A stretch of 64,000 bases of DNA from Salvia splendens (taxonomy: Eukaryota > Streptophyta > Magnoliopsida > Lamiales > Lamiaceae). Of the stretch, positions 33,735 through 44,043 are shown in pieces. The translations under genes and the position numbers were made by a program. Each line of letters opens with the position of its first letter. Position 1 is the stretch's first letter. Location: assembly GCF_004379255.2 (NCBI RefSeq), contig NC_056040.1:21526120-21590119 (forward strand), in the 5' to 3' direction. Under the pieces are notes generated by a model. That model saw nothing but the letters and a program-made list of their open reading frames with translations. It did not search any database and had not been told where the DNA came from.

Positions 33735-34190
33735 CTTGTGCTTGAAAAGTGTTGCAACTACGCGCAGTAATGATAATCGATCTTTGGCCATTCTTGCAAA
33801 TCTGCCCCCTCTGGAACCAACTACGCTGCCCCTGCTCACAAAAAAATAAAGAATTCGCAATTCTAGTAGTGCATGGCCTGTGTTGAGCTTGAAAAGTGTT
33901 GCAACTACACGGCAGTAGTAAGAATCGATCTTTGACCATTCTTGCAAATCTGCCCCTCTATAACCAACTACGCACCCTTGCAGACGAAAAATAAGGAATT
34001 CACAATTCTAGTAGTGCATGACCTGTATTGAGCTATTAATTTGGAGATATCCTCAATATTTGCAAATCTGCCCCTCTTTAACCAACTACGCTGCCCTTGA
34101 GGACGAAAAATAGAAAAATAAGGAATTCACAATTCTAGCAGTGCATGATCTGTATTGAGCTATGAATTTGGAGATATCCTCAATATGGCC
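33735..34190. repeat. Imperfect tandem repeat, about three units of 130-160 bp
   Basis: A block containing GTGTTGCAACTAC, CTTGCAAATCTGCCCC, AACCAACTACGC and AATTC(A/G)CAATTCTAGTAG recurs at about 33738, 33891 and, partly, 34055. The third unit carries ATTTGGAGATATCCTCAATAT, which occurs at about 34040 and 34170. The minus-strand open frames in this stretch are read-through of the repeat. No family is recognised. Confidence 0.7.
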
Positions 34191-35903
34191 GAATTCGAGC
34201 TTTTGCATTTGACTTTCAAGTTTGTTTTGGGTTTGTAAAAGGGTACAGATGGTAAAATGAATTTGACTATTTACACAATGATAATGGATACAATTATAAT
34301 TTGCCGAGATGAGTAGCGCAATTGATTTCAGAGGGTGAGTTGCAAGAACAATTATAACTCTCTGTAGCGCAATTGATTTCAGAGGGTGATCAGTTACAAG
34401 AAAAATTATACTCCACTAACTCTTTTGTGTAGAATGAAAACAAATAGTACTAACACAAGTTGTGCCTACATTATTACACAAGTTAAAAGTTCTTTTTAAA
34501 ATGGATAAGTCGGCCATTAACACAGAGATTAAGAATTTGACAGGAAACCACATAAAAACAAACATTATTGCGAATGATGTTAATGGATCACTTTTAATTT
34601 GGTCTATCATGAGAAATAGGTATCAACCTTGATTTTTGGGATGTAACCTTTTATTTTTATTTCTATATAGTTATGATGACTTATGTGACAGCTAATATGA
34701 TGGCGCAGCTTCCATCCAAAAAGAAAAAAATGAAGATAAAAGCGACTGGGAAATACAAAAGAATTTCATCGAAAAGTTTCAATGGATTATTATTATTGCT
34801 ATGGCATCTTGGTCAATCCCAACCTGTTTTCTCTTTTTTCTTCTTTTATCTTTTATACACCTTTTTCTCCCTTTACTAAAACTTGTTTCATAAGATTTCT
34901 GAACTACTTTATTTGTACTATTCCCAGGAATACTTTCGCTTTTTTTTTATTCTTTTTCATTAATCATTTTTGGAAAACTGATGCAGGGAATAAATTATGA
35001 TCAGGAATTAAAATGGTAAAACTTGTAAGTACGTTTGAAGATGTATATTAATAATTAATAAATTGAGTTTGAACTTAATAGTATTTATTAAGTATGAAAA
35101 CAAATAAAATAACATTTCCATGAATTTTGCTGTCTTACCAATTTTTGTTTTTTCAGTTTTTGTGTTCTCTATTTACAAAATGAAGTGACTAATTGAGTCG
35201 GTTAACACATTAATTTATCCTTGATTAAAAAAACATGTTAGAGATACCTAAACACGAAAGCCGATGGATGTTTTCTTTGAAAGAAAAGGGTTAGGAACAA
35301 TCTCATCCATTTTTTTTTCTAATTAAAAAACGCTAAGAAATATATAAATACATATTTTAGATAAACAAAAACTCTTTCAAGGATATTTTACGTCACTTGA
35401 TTCTGATTAACTCAAAATGAAATCCCGATTATGTTAAACCGTTTCAAAATAAAAATAACAATATACTGCAGTAGGAGTACTATAATTACTATCGCTAAAA
35501 GAGTAGAACTGAACTATAGTACAGTGATGTTGAACATGAAATAATTACAATAAGAAAAAGGAAATAGAATTAAAGTAAGAATACTAAACACTATTTCCGG
35601 AACAATATTTTCTAGGGTAATAATCTCCATTTCTTACCTACTCAGGAACTGAAAATAACAGCTTATAAATATCAGTAGTCCACCCAATTGAATATTTATT
35701 CTATGATACTAACCACCAACTCATTAAATGGCCACTGTCATGTCTGATAAATTAACTTATGGATACCTACCAACAACATTTCATTATCATAAAAATGCAA
35801 TTTACAACGATTAAGGAAACCAACAAAGTAATACAACCTGCTCCTCACCTATCTTGCCTATTTCTTTGAACACTTTTTGCATTGGATGCTATAGTCTGTA
35901 AAA
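34191..35903. other. Intergenic DNA, no supported gene
   Basis: A 25-bp phrase around GCGCAATTGATTTCAGAGGGTGA is repeated at 34316 and 34366. Short Phe/Tyr-rich frames at 34673-35000 come from T-rich DNA and are not convincing genes. No element boundaries were found. Confidence 0.5.
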
Positions 35904-36088
35904 GGGGTGTTCGGTTTGTAAGATTGTATCCGAGATGAAATTTGTAGTGTGTTTGGTTCATGAGATTCAATCTCATAACTTAACTCTAGATGGATAATCA
36001 TGGGATAATTAGTTATAACTAACCCCTATGACAATTCAATCCTAGATTGTATCTTGATATTATTTTATCTTGTAAACCGAACACCTCC
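35904..36088. mobile_element. Small TIR MITE
   Basis: The left end GGGGTGTTCGGTTTGTAAG and the right end (reading GGAGGTGTTCGGTTTACAAG in reverse complement) form an inverted repeat of about 20 bp. The 185-bp body repeats AGATTGTATC-like text in both halves. No target-site duplication is certain. Confidence 0.75.
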
Positions 36089-36615
36089 AAATGTATTAAG
36101 ATCAATTATTGGGAAAAGTTTATGCCGGTGTAAGTATGTGTTTTTGGGACAATGGATGTAGCACATTTTTCATCAGTTACACGTGAAATTACCACCTTAG
36201 AATCAATTTTAACTTGTAAGTATAACATTTAAAAAGGTGAAAATTTATACTATCAATTTTTTATTTGCTTCAATTAGAGTATTCTCAAATACCGTTTCAT
36301 TATACTTTCAATTTCAAATGAATTGTTATTGTTAGAGTACTTAATTTCTAAAAAATTAAAAGCTCAATTTTTATGGCTTCGAGACAATGAATGTGTTGAC
36401 ATTTAGATCTACATCCAATATTTATTAACCACTATGAATTGTGCGAGAGCAACAACACATCAAGTGAAATTATATCTTATTTTTATCGTAACACCTAATC
36501 CAAGAACTATTTTTTCCCTCAAGTATAATTTTATATTGATTATTTAAAGTCATTATAAATTCTTGAATTGCACAGTCAGTAACGATCGTAACACTATATC
36601 AAGAATCTCGTGAAA
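36089..36615. other. AT-rich intergenic DNA
   Basis: Nothing beyond AT-rich spacer is seen here. Confidence 0.5.
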
Positions 36616-37656
36616 GCATCCACTACGCTGTCTCCATACCGTCCCTTAACATTCCTTTAAACTACTATTTAAGGGCTCCACTGTACTTTTTTACTCCATT
36701 CCTTAACTAAGGGACGGAACCTGCAACGCTTCATCCCTTAACCGCCCCTTAAATTACTATTCATTCAATTTCATTTTTTATTTATATTTCCAACACAATT
36801 CAATTAAAACAAACACACTTCATTAAAATTAAAATAACATTACAACATAAAATAAAAATACAACTTAAATTTTAAAAAAACATAATTAAAATCTTAAAAA
36901 AATAAAAATGACATAATTTAAAATACAATTTTATATGGACATCCTTGAATGTTTTATGTTTCACTTTCGATGTGAGACAAAATCATTCTTGGATGTCTCT
37001 ATAAAAGAGAAACAACCAAGAATGATTTTGTCCCACATCGAAAGTGAAACATAAAACATTCAAGGATGTCTCTATAAAAGAAAAACAACCAAGAATGATT
37101 TTATCCCAAATCGAAAGTGAAACATAAAACATTTAAGGTTGTCTCTATAAAAGAGAAGCAACCAAGAATGACTTTGTCCCACATCGAACGTGGAACATAA
37201 AACATTCAAGGTTGTCTCTATAAAAGAAAAGCAACCAAGAATGAGTTTCATAAATTCGCAAGCCCATAAAATATATGTGGGCTATTACAAATTTCTTGTA
37301 TTTATTTATTTGTAAAAATTGTTTTTAAATATAAAAACAATTTTTATAAATAAAAAGTATTTTTTTTTTAAATTCGATTTTTTTAAAAAAATGATTTATT
37401 GCGTCAGCGTGACGACACCCACTCGCTGGCCTGCTAGTGAGCGTCACGCATGGCGCAGGGGCGCGCCACGTCGCCACGGCGGGTGGCGTGACAGCCCGTC
37501 CCGTGTCTCGCAGGCACGAGCCGCGGGACGGGACGGCGTGTCGCAACGCGTCGCGCGAGCGTTCCGTCCCTCCGCGACGGAACGCGGGACGGTGGCGCGC
37601 CGCATAGTGGATGCGAGGGCGAAACGCGGGACGGTGGCGCGCCGCGTAGTGGATGC
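36616..37656. mobile_element. TIR element of about 1 kb holding a hairpin and 73-bp tandem repeats
   Basis: A perfect 13-bp inverted repeat bounds it: GCATCCACTACGC at 36616-36628 and GCGTAGTGGATGC at 37644-37656. The right arm has an extra copy of the terminus (GCATAGTGGATGC at about 37604-37616) within a repeated CGCGGGACGGTGGCGCGCCGC block. The right 250 bp are very GC-rich while the left 700 bp are AT-rich. No transposase frame exists; the Arg-rich frames at 37319-37694 reflect GC-rich repeats. Superfamily is unproven, with Harbinger-like ends most similar. Confidence 0.65.
36941..37237. repeat. Inverted repeat followed by three 73-bp tandem units
   Basis: Units start at 37019, 37092 and 37165, exactly 73 bp apart, and a fourth begins at 37238 but diverges after 10 bp. 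Each contains TCCCACATCGAAAGTG-like text and ends TCTCTATAAAAGA. The text before them (36941-36995) is the reverse complement of the first unit, so a hairpin with arms of about 55 bp and a loop of about 22 bp is possible. A related unit, in inverted orientation, lies at about 15990-16060 inside the hAT at 15.7 kb. Confidence 0.85.
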
Positions 37657-38313
37657 CCTAATTTACTCAACGATGCCTCAAAAAGTGTAGACATTAGAAC
37701 CCGGGAAATGTCGATTTTTATCCACTCTATTGTTTTATTTTATATACCAGCTAGTACCGATGACAATAAATACTGTAGCATAATAAATGGTGAGAGTATT
37801 TTTGAATTTGAGTTATATTTTGTTGGATTAAACTGTCAATACTTTAGATATTTTGTTGAGGCAGATTTTTTTATTTAATTATAATCAGTTGTTTTTTTTG
37901 TTCGATGAGCTAGGTTACTGAGTCTTTTCACTCAAAAAAAAGGAAAGTTTTTACAATTTAAAAATGACTTGATGAAGTCAAATAAAATGCCATGATAGTG
38001 TTCTCTCAGTGTCTAAATTTTATAATAAGGAAAAGAAATTAAATAAGTAGAGCTGCAGAGGTATAAGGAAATAAAATAGTACCGTTAAAATAAATAGTAA
38101 AAGAAAGTGTAATAATAAATCCAACGGCCAGAAACGTAACACAAGTGTTAGAGCAAAAAGAGAGAAAAAGCTTTAAAATTATAGATACAATTAAGCTGTA
38201 TCTATCTCAATTCCCTCAATCAACTGCTCCATTTTTTGCTGCTCTCTTATACACTGTTAATGAGTTGTTTTCATTAAAAACTCCCTCAACCCCTTTTTGC
38301 CGAAATTACCAAT
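37657..38313 (+). promoter_or_regulatory. Upstream region of the receptor-like kinase gene
   Basis: This AT-rich stretch between the TIR element and the kinase ATG must include its promoter and leader. No TATA box or other site can be fixed with confidence. Confidence 0.3.
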
Positions 38314-40410
38314 ATGCCCTCCCGCCGCCTCCTGTCTCCGCCGCCGGCGTCCCACCACATCCTGCCGCCCCTCGCCGGCGGCTTGACGGCTGCCTTTTCC
38401 TGCCTCCTCCTCCTGATCCTCTGCTTCCGCAGGATTAGCAAGAAACGCACCGCCCCTTCTGCCTCCGACACCGACTCCAAGAAACCCCCTCTCCGCCTCT
38501 CCTACTCCCTCCTCCGCCGCGCCACTTCCAATTTCTCGCCCTCCCTCCGCCTCGGGCAAGGCGGTTTCGGCTCCGTCTACCGCGCCGACTTCAAGCAGGG
38601 CTACAACTTCGCTAAAGATTCGGGCTTTACTCTCTCCCACGGCGCCGTCAAGCTCATGGATTCCGGGTCTTTGCAAGGTGAGCGTGAGTTTCAGAATGAA
38701 TTGCTTTTTTCTTCCAAGATCGACTGTAAATACGTTGTTTCCGTTGTGGGTTTCTCGTCGAGTCCCAAGAAACGTCGGATGCTTTTGGTTTATGAGCTTA
38801 TGGAGAGCGGTAGCTTGCAAGATTGCCTTTTTCATAAGAAGAGTGAGGAGTTGAAAAATTGGGATAAGAGGTTTATGATTGCTCTCAATATAGCAAAGGG
38901 GTTGGAGTATCTGCACCATTATTGCGATCCGCCGATTATTCATGGCGATATTAAGCCCAGTAATATTCTTTTAGATGCTAGTTTTAATGCTAGGATTGGT
39001 GATTTTGGGTTAGCGAGGTTCAAGGCCGAGGATAATGTTATTGTGGAAGGTGAGGTGAAAAAGGAGGGCAGTTTGGTTGATGATAATGGATCTGTGATGG
39101 AGGAGACGGAGAGTGTTATCACCACGACCGGGTTCGAGGAAGGTAGTAATGCACATAATCTGGTTGGTGCTGATAGCACACCTGAAAGTGTGATTGTTAG
39201 GGTTGAGGCTTCGCCTGAAGCGGTGTCTGTGGTTGAGATGTCACCGGAGATGGAAGCAGCCCCTGTGGTGTCTCCTAGGACAGTGGCTGAAATGGCTTCG
39301 CCTTCCAACGGATTGGATAAGACTAGTGTCTCTGAGGGGAACTTTGATAGGTTTAGCGCTGACAGTGGAGGTGAGAGGAGTAGGTGGAAGAAGAAGAAAA
39401 AGAAGAGCGTTTCAGGGAAAGATTGGTGGTGGAAGCAAGATACAGGGGTGGATGTGGAATCAGGCAAGGTTAAGGATTATGTGATGGAGTGGATCGGGAA
39501 TGAGATCAAGAAGGAGAGGCCGAAAAGTGACTGGATTGGTGGGGCATCATCGAGTTCTAGGGTTGTGGGGAAAATGGAAAAGAAGAAGAAGAAACGTAGG
39601 CAGTTGGACTGGTGGGTCTCGTTAGATGATGAAAAGAGTGTGAAGAAAGAGAGGAGAAGGCCTGCAAGGGAGTGGTGGAAGGAGGAATACTGTGAAGAGT
39701 TGGAGAGGAAGAAAAAGAAGAAGAAAAAGAAGAAACAAGCTCAAGGGTCCATGAGTGATGATTGTTATAACGAGAGTGGGTGGCCGAGAGATGATGAGCG
39801 GTATGCTGATGGGAAGAAGAAAAGGAGCCGGAGCAGGAGTAGAAGCAGGGGTAGTAGGGGAAGCATGGACTGGTGGTTGGATGGAATCAGCGGTGAGCTT
39901 TGGCGAGCAAGGAAGAATAGTTTTGATTCCGTTAGTGGGGAGATACCGAAGAGTGGTGGTATTAGTAGCACGCCAAGTATGAGAGGAACTGTTTGCTACA
40001 TTGCACCAGAGTATGGCGGTGGTGCTGATGTATCTGAGAAGTGTGATGTCTATAGTTTTGGGGTTCTTTTATTAGTTCTGATCGCGGGACGTAGACCACT
40101 TCAGGTGACGGGATCCCCAATGTCGGAGTTCCAAAGAGCCAATCTCCTGTCATGGGCACGGCATCTTGCCCGTGCTGGGAAGCTTCTTGATTTGGTTGAT
40201 AAGAATATCCAGTCTTTTAATAAAGACCAAGCATTGCTATGCATCACAGTGGCCCTTCTCTGCCTGCAGAAATCTCCTACTCGCCGGCCATCAATGAAAG
40301 ATGTAGTGGGGATTCTGACTGGAGACCTAGTGTCCCCTCAGCTACCGGTTGAATTTTCACCTTCCCCTCCTTCTCGATACCCATTCAAGTCTCAGAGGAA
40401 GGTCCGATGA
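38314..40410 (+). CDS. Receptor-like Ser/Thr kinase, At2g45590/At4g25390 type
   Basis: This is a membrane-anchored protein kinase with a short outer part and no recognisable ligand-binding domain. The 698 residues comprise a Ser/Pro-rich N-terminus, one membrane segment (about 18-38), and a kinase domain from about 74. Visible motifs are the Gly loop GQGGFGSVY (81-89), AVK Lys113, the catalytic loop HGDIKPSN (Asp212), DFG (230-232), APE (564-566) and DVYSFGVLL. The catalytic loop has HGD instead of HRD, so it is a non-RD kinase. About 320 residues lie between DFG and APE, rich in Lys, Ser and acidic residues, with Lys runs at 359-364, 422-427 and 466-474 and an Arg/Ser repeat at 503-513. This insert is known in the At2g45590 family. 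The gene is intronless and the start ATG at 38314 gives the full N-terminus. Its substrate and signal are unknown. Confidence 0.93.
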   Translation: MPSRRLLSPPPASHHILPPLAGGLTAAFSCLLLLILCFRRISKKRTAPSASDTDSKKPPLRLSYSLLRRATSNFSPSLRLGQGGFGSVYRADFKQGYNFAKDSGFTLSHGAVKLMDSGSLQGEREFQNELLFSSKIDCKYVVSVVGFSSSPKKRRMLLVYELMESGSLQDCLFHKKSEELKNWDKRFMIALNIAKGLEYLHHYCDPPIIHGDIKPSNILLDASFNARIGDFGLARFKAEDNVIVEGEVKKEGSLVDDNGSVMEETESVITTTGFEEGSNAHNLVGADSTPESVIVRVEASPEAVSVVEMSPEMEAAPVVSPRTVAEMASPSNGLDKTSVSEGNFDRFSADSGGERSRWKKKKKKSVSGKDWWWKQDTGVDVESGKVKDYVMEWIGNEIKKERPKSDWIGGASSSSRVVGKMEKKKKKRRQLDWWVSLDDEKSVKKERRRPAREWWKEEYCEELERKKKKKKKKKQAQGSMSDDCYNESGWPRDDERYADGKKKRSRSRSRSRGSRGSMDWWLDGISGELWRARKNSFDSVSGEIPKSGGISSTPSMRGTVCYIAPEYGGGADVSEKCDVYSFGVLLLVLIAGRRPLQVTGSPMSEFQRANLLSWARHLARAGKLLDLVDKNIQSFNKDQALLCITVALLCLQKSPTRRPSMKDVVGILTGDLVSPQLPVEFSPSPPSRYPFKSQRKVR

Positions 40411-41919
40411 GATGAGAATTCATCCATGAAGTGTTAAGTTGTAGATTGTTGTTTGACTGATTTCTGTAAAGAAAAGAAACTATCAAATCATGAATGCATC
40501 ACTAAATTTCAACTCTTCCAGTTCTCTGATTACATAAACTTTGTGCAGCATTTAGCATGTTTCAGTTGTAGTTATTTCTGACTGGCAAGTGGTAACTCAA
40601 ACGCTACTAGATATTGGATTCCATTTCAGTTTCTTAATACTCCTTCCTCTCCATTTTATGTTTTTGTGGAACAAATGTGTATGAAACAATTTAGGCCAAT
40701 TTTCACTTTTCCTTTTGATCTTAGAGTTTTCAACCAGAAGCTGCTGTTGTACAGTCTCAATATCTGCACAATTTTCAGCATGGTTTCTTGATTGATGGTA
40801 TGTTTTTCATAGTTGATAGCAGAAAGACATGATGGTAGTTCAGAGCTATCTTGGATGCTGTGATTTCTGTTGTGTTATGCTCTACTGCCTTTGTAATCTT
40901 GTGTTCGGCGCTTGCATGTTTGCTTTTTCGGAGGATATTTTAGTGAGTTATGTTGTAAAGTTGTAGGTATCTTGTCTAACAAGTTTCAGGTTGAGCTCAA
41001 GATACGGCCCCTCTGAGATCACGATGTTGTTGTCAAGGTTGGTCATCGAACTTGTATAATAGTTGCTTCTCGTTTCTATGGTTTTTCATATAGCTTTCAT
41101 TTCTATCTAAGAGCTAGTCTAATTCTTCATCTATAATGCATCTTGAGTTTCTGATTGTCTATATTTGAGTATTTGTTACTACAGTTTCATCCTATCTGAT
41201 TTCGTGATCTACTCTGAATAAATCGACTGGAACGTGAGGATGCACTTGCGAACTGATCTGCTTCTATTCGTATTATTGGATTTGGATTTCTTGTTATCTC
41301 CAAGCTGGGATTCCACAGCTTCAAATTCTCGATGACAATTTTCTTATGCAAAGTGTTTATATTGTTATCTTGCTTACTTGCTCGGCACTAGCCTTCGTCA
41401 TCATGTCCAGTATAATTTCTTCTTGTGCCTTTGTTATACAGAAACAAGCATGTTTTTCTATGCTCTTCATTTAATAGAGGTTTTTTGGCAGTCACTAGAA
41501 AAATACATATATTTTGTCCATGAACAAGTCTTGAAGGAGCATTTGATGCATATCTTTATGGGCATTTGAAATTCTGTTTCTTAATCAATTTCTATTGCGG
41601 CATATTAAATCATTGATGAAGAGGTTGGTATGCCAATTTAAAGACACAATTGAAGAGTTCAAGAATTGGAAGAGAAAATTTAATTTCTGTCACGAGATTC
41701 AAGTGATCTTGGTTTGATGCGTTCAAAGTTGAGAGTTTACTGGAGATTTTACCCCTTCAATTACTATCTTTTGAAAGCCCAAAATGAGGCATATTCATGC
41801 ATCAATCAAAGGTCGTTGGATGATCAACTTGAAGAGAAGAGAAAGAACAATTGGATTGAGTGCAGATTGCTTCAGTAGGTTAAAAGAAAAAAAAAAAGGA
41901 GATGAGAATTAATGAGTTG
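40411..41919. other. Downstream region of the kinase gene
   Basis: The first few hundred bp probably include the kinase 3' UTR. A 63-codon frame at 41378-41569 has no recognisable content. No transposon ends are visible before the solo LTR at 41925. Confidence 0.5.
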
Positions 41920-41924
41920 CAAAA

Positions 41925-42463
41925 TGATACGGTTATCCCCCACGTCCCGACGGAGCCGGACAACATCGCCGGAGCGGAAGAGGAACCGGAGGAGCTACAT
42001 GCCCCGGAGCTGAACTATGAGACGGTGGGGCGCGGGAGGCTGTCGCCGAGGGAGAGGAAGGATAAGAGGAAGTCTGCAAGGAGAGTCAAGCCGCCTGTAA
42101 GGTTCGGGGATTATGTTCCCAAGTAGGGCGCGAAGAAAGGCCTCGTAGAATAGGATTTTCTTTTCTTTTATTTAAATGTTGTTAGTCGTTTTTATTGTTA
42201 TTTTTTGAACTATTGGGTCGAGCAATTTATAAGCTCCGTTCCGGGTTTTCTTTGTTGGTTCTTTCCCGGGCCGTAAGTCGAACCAACCCTAGGGTCCGTA
42301 GATTATAAATAGGCGCTGAAATTAATAAATGAGCATCAGAAATTTCGCCTACTTTTTATTGTTTTCTTTTCGTTCATTGCAAACCCTAGTTGTCGACGGG
42401 ATTTCGCCTCCCGGGACTTCTAATCTTGATCTCGGCGTCACGTTAGGGAGATTATCCTTAACA
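41925..42463 (+). mobile_element. Solo LTR of a Ty3/gypsy element
   Basis: A 539-bp LTR runs from TGATACGGTT to ATCCTTAACA. A perfect 5-bp duplication CAAAA lies at 41920-41924 and 42464-42468, and no internal region is present, so it is a solo LTR left by LTR-LTR recombination. A TATAAATA lies at 42304-42311. Its first 200 bp encode an open tail (to 42126) with RKDKRKSARRVKPPVRFGDY. This resembles the LTR-encoded tails of both gypsy elements at 18.9-32.2 kb. The open frame is therefore not a host gene. Confidence 0.9.
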
Positions 42464-42468
42464 CAAAA

Positions 42469-43328
42469 CAACACCCAGAAATCCAATTAAGATTGAAAGC
42501 ACCAAATGGTATAAATTGATTGGAAAACTAACAATTAAGCTATAAAACTCGATAATAAGTTCATTAATTAACTCTAATTCCCATCAATAAACGATCGAGT
42601 TTATCAGTAGCCATTGGAACTTGCCAAAGTTGAAACTAATACCTCGCGGCCTTGCCAATTGAAGCATCCAAAATTGACTCTCTTTCAAATAGGTAATGGA
42701 TTTATTCTGTAATTTTCATCGTAGTGATTTTTGTGAGTGGTAATGATGATATATGTCGTGATGTATTATTTAATATAGGTAAATAAACAAAAAATTTAAA
42801 AATCACTTCACATTGGACTCCCCTTTGGATTCAGATTCAGGTATGTTTTTGATAATGATGATGTCATGATGTATTTGATTTGAAGTGGTCGGTAGTATTT
42901 GATTTGAGTTTTTTAGCATAACTTTTATTATTGTGACAATTATTTAAATATAATAGTTTATGTTTAATCGTTTGACTTTTCTGGATTTTTGCATTCGTAA
43001 ATGTAATAGGGGAGACTGAGCATTAACTAAACGACAGAATTAATTTGCGCATGTTTTTCTTACAAAACTAGTAGTAGTAGTTCATTTTTTCGGTTTAAGA
43101 GCAAAACAAATGCAACTTTCAGCAATAGCATTACCCTTTGAAAAAGTGTACATCTAAACTCTAAAGCAAACGTCTTAGTCACCATAGACTTACAAAAATT
43201 TTAATCGCCGTGTAATTAACTTTATTAGGCGTGTCTAGTCCAACTTCATATAGTAGGAGTATTTGTTTAATCTAGATCACATGCCTCATTTTTCCATATG
43301 TTGGGTTTTCCACGCATGTTATTAAATT
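42469..43328. other. AT-rich intergenic DNA
   Basis: No gene or mobile element boundary can be supported here. Confidence 0.5.
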
Positions 43329-43336
43329 CTAAAATC

Positions 43337-43890
43337 TAGGGATGTGCATTCGGGTTTCGGTTCGGTTTTTTATCAAAACCGAACAAAAACCGAAAAACCG
43401 AATTTAGTTCAAAATCCAAACCGAACCGAACCCGAAAAACCGAAAAAACCGAAACTGAAAAATAGAAAACCGAACTTAAAAAACCGAAAAACCCGAACAA
43501 AACCGAAAAACCTGAAAAAAAACCCGAAAAACCTGAAAAAAAATAAGTATAATATAAATATATATTTATATATGTGTATTTTATTTTATTTTATATATAC
43601 TAATAGAATATTTATATATAATATAAAATTAATAATACATATAATATATATTATATAGTAGAATATATTAAAAGAATAAATATATTATATATAATATAAT
43701 ATATTAAATTAATAGAATATATATATAATTCGGTTTTTTCAGTTTTTTTCTTCGCCCGAACCGAAAAACCAAAATTTTTTTATTTTTAAAACCGAACCAA
43801 ACCGAAAAACTGAAAAACCGAACCGAATTTCAAAATTTCGGTTTGGTTCGGTTCGGATATTCGGTTTCCGGTTTTTTTTGCTCACCCCTA
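43337..43890. mobile_element. Non-autonomous hAT MITE
   Basis: The ends are TAGGGATGTGCATTCGG at the left and, in reverse complement, TAGGGGTGAGCAAAAAA at the right. A perfect 8-bp duplication CTAAAATC lies at 43329-43336 and 43891-43898. Subterminal regions are filled with AACCGAA/TTCGGTT motifs and the middle is almost pure AT. The 104-codon frame at 43344-43658 is repeat read-through rich in Lys, Asn and Pro. Confidence 0.92.
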
Positions 43891-44043
43891 CTAAAATCTA
43901 CTGTATTAGCTATTCATCAATAGTAACATTATTCGAATTCCCCCAAGACCATTGTTTTATAATCAATTAATCACACATCTCAACTCAATACGGCTTATAA
44001 AAAGTATATTTATATTACTAGTACAAATAAAAAAGAAGACTTA

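Noticed and set aside
33636..33947. Minus-strand open frame of 103 codons with repeated VVATLFK
   Set aside because: The internal repetition follows the tandem DNA repeat and no domain is recognisable.
36941..37237. CRISPR-like regular spacing
   Set aside because: The 73-bp units are contiguous with no unique spacers, and this is plant nuclear DNA.
37319..37694. Arg-rich frames on both strands
   Set aside because: They are read-through of a GC-rich repeated TIR arm.
38257..38943. 228-codon minus-strand frame opposite the kinase
   Set aside because: It is the antisense shadow of the GC-rich 5' part of the kinase gene, including Glu/Gly-rich low complexity.
41902..42126. 74-codon open frame as a host gene
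   Set aside because: It lies in a solo LTR with a 5-bp duplication and matches the tails encoded by other gypsy LTRs.
43344..43658. 104-codon Lys/Asn/Pro-rich frame
   Set aside because: It is the AACCGAA repeat array of a hAT MITE read as protein.
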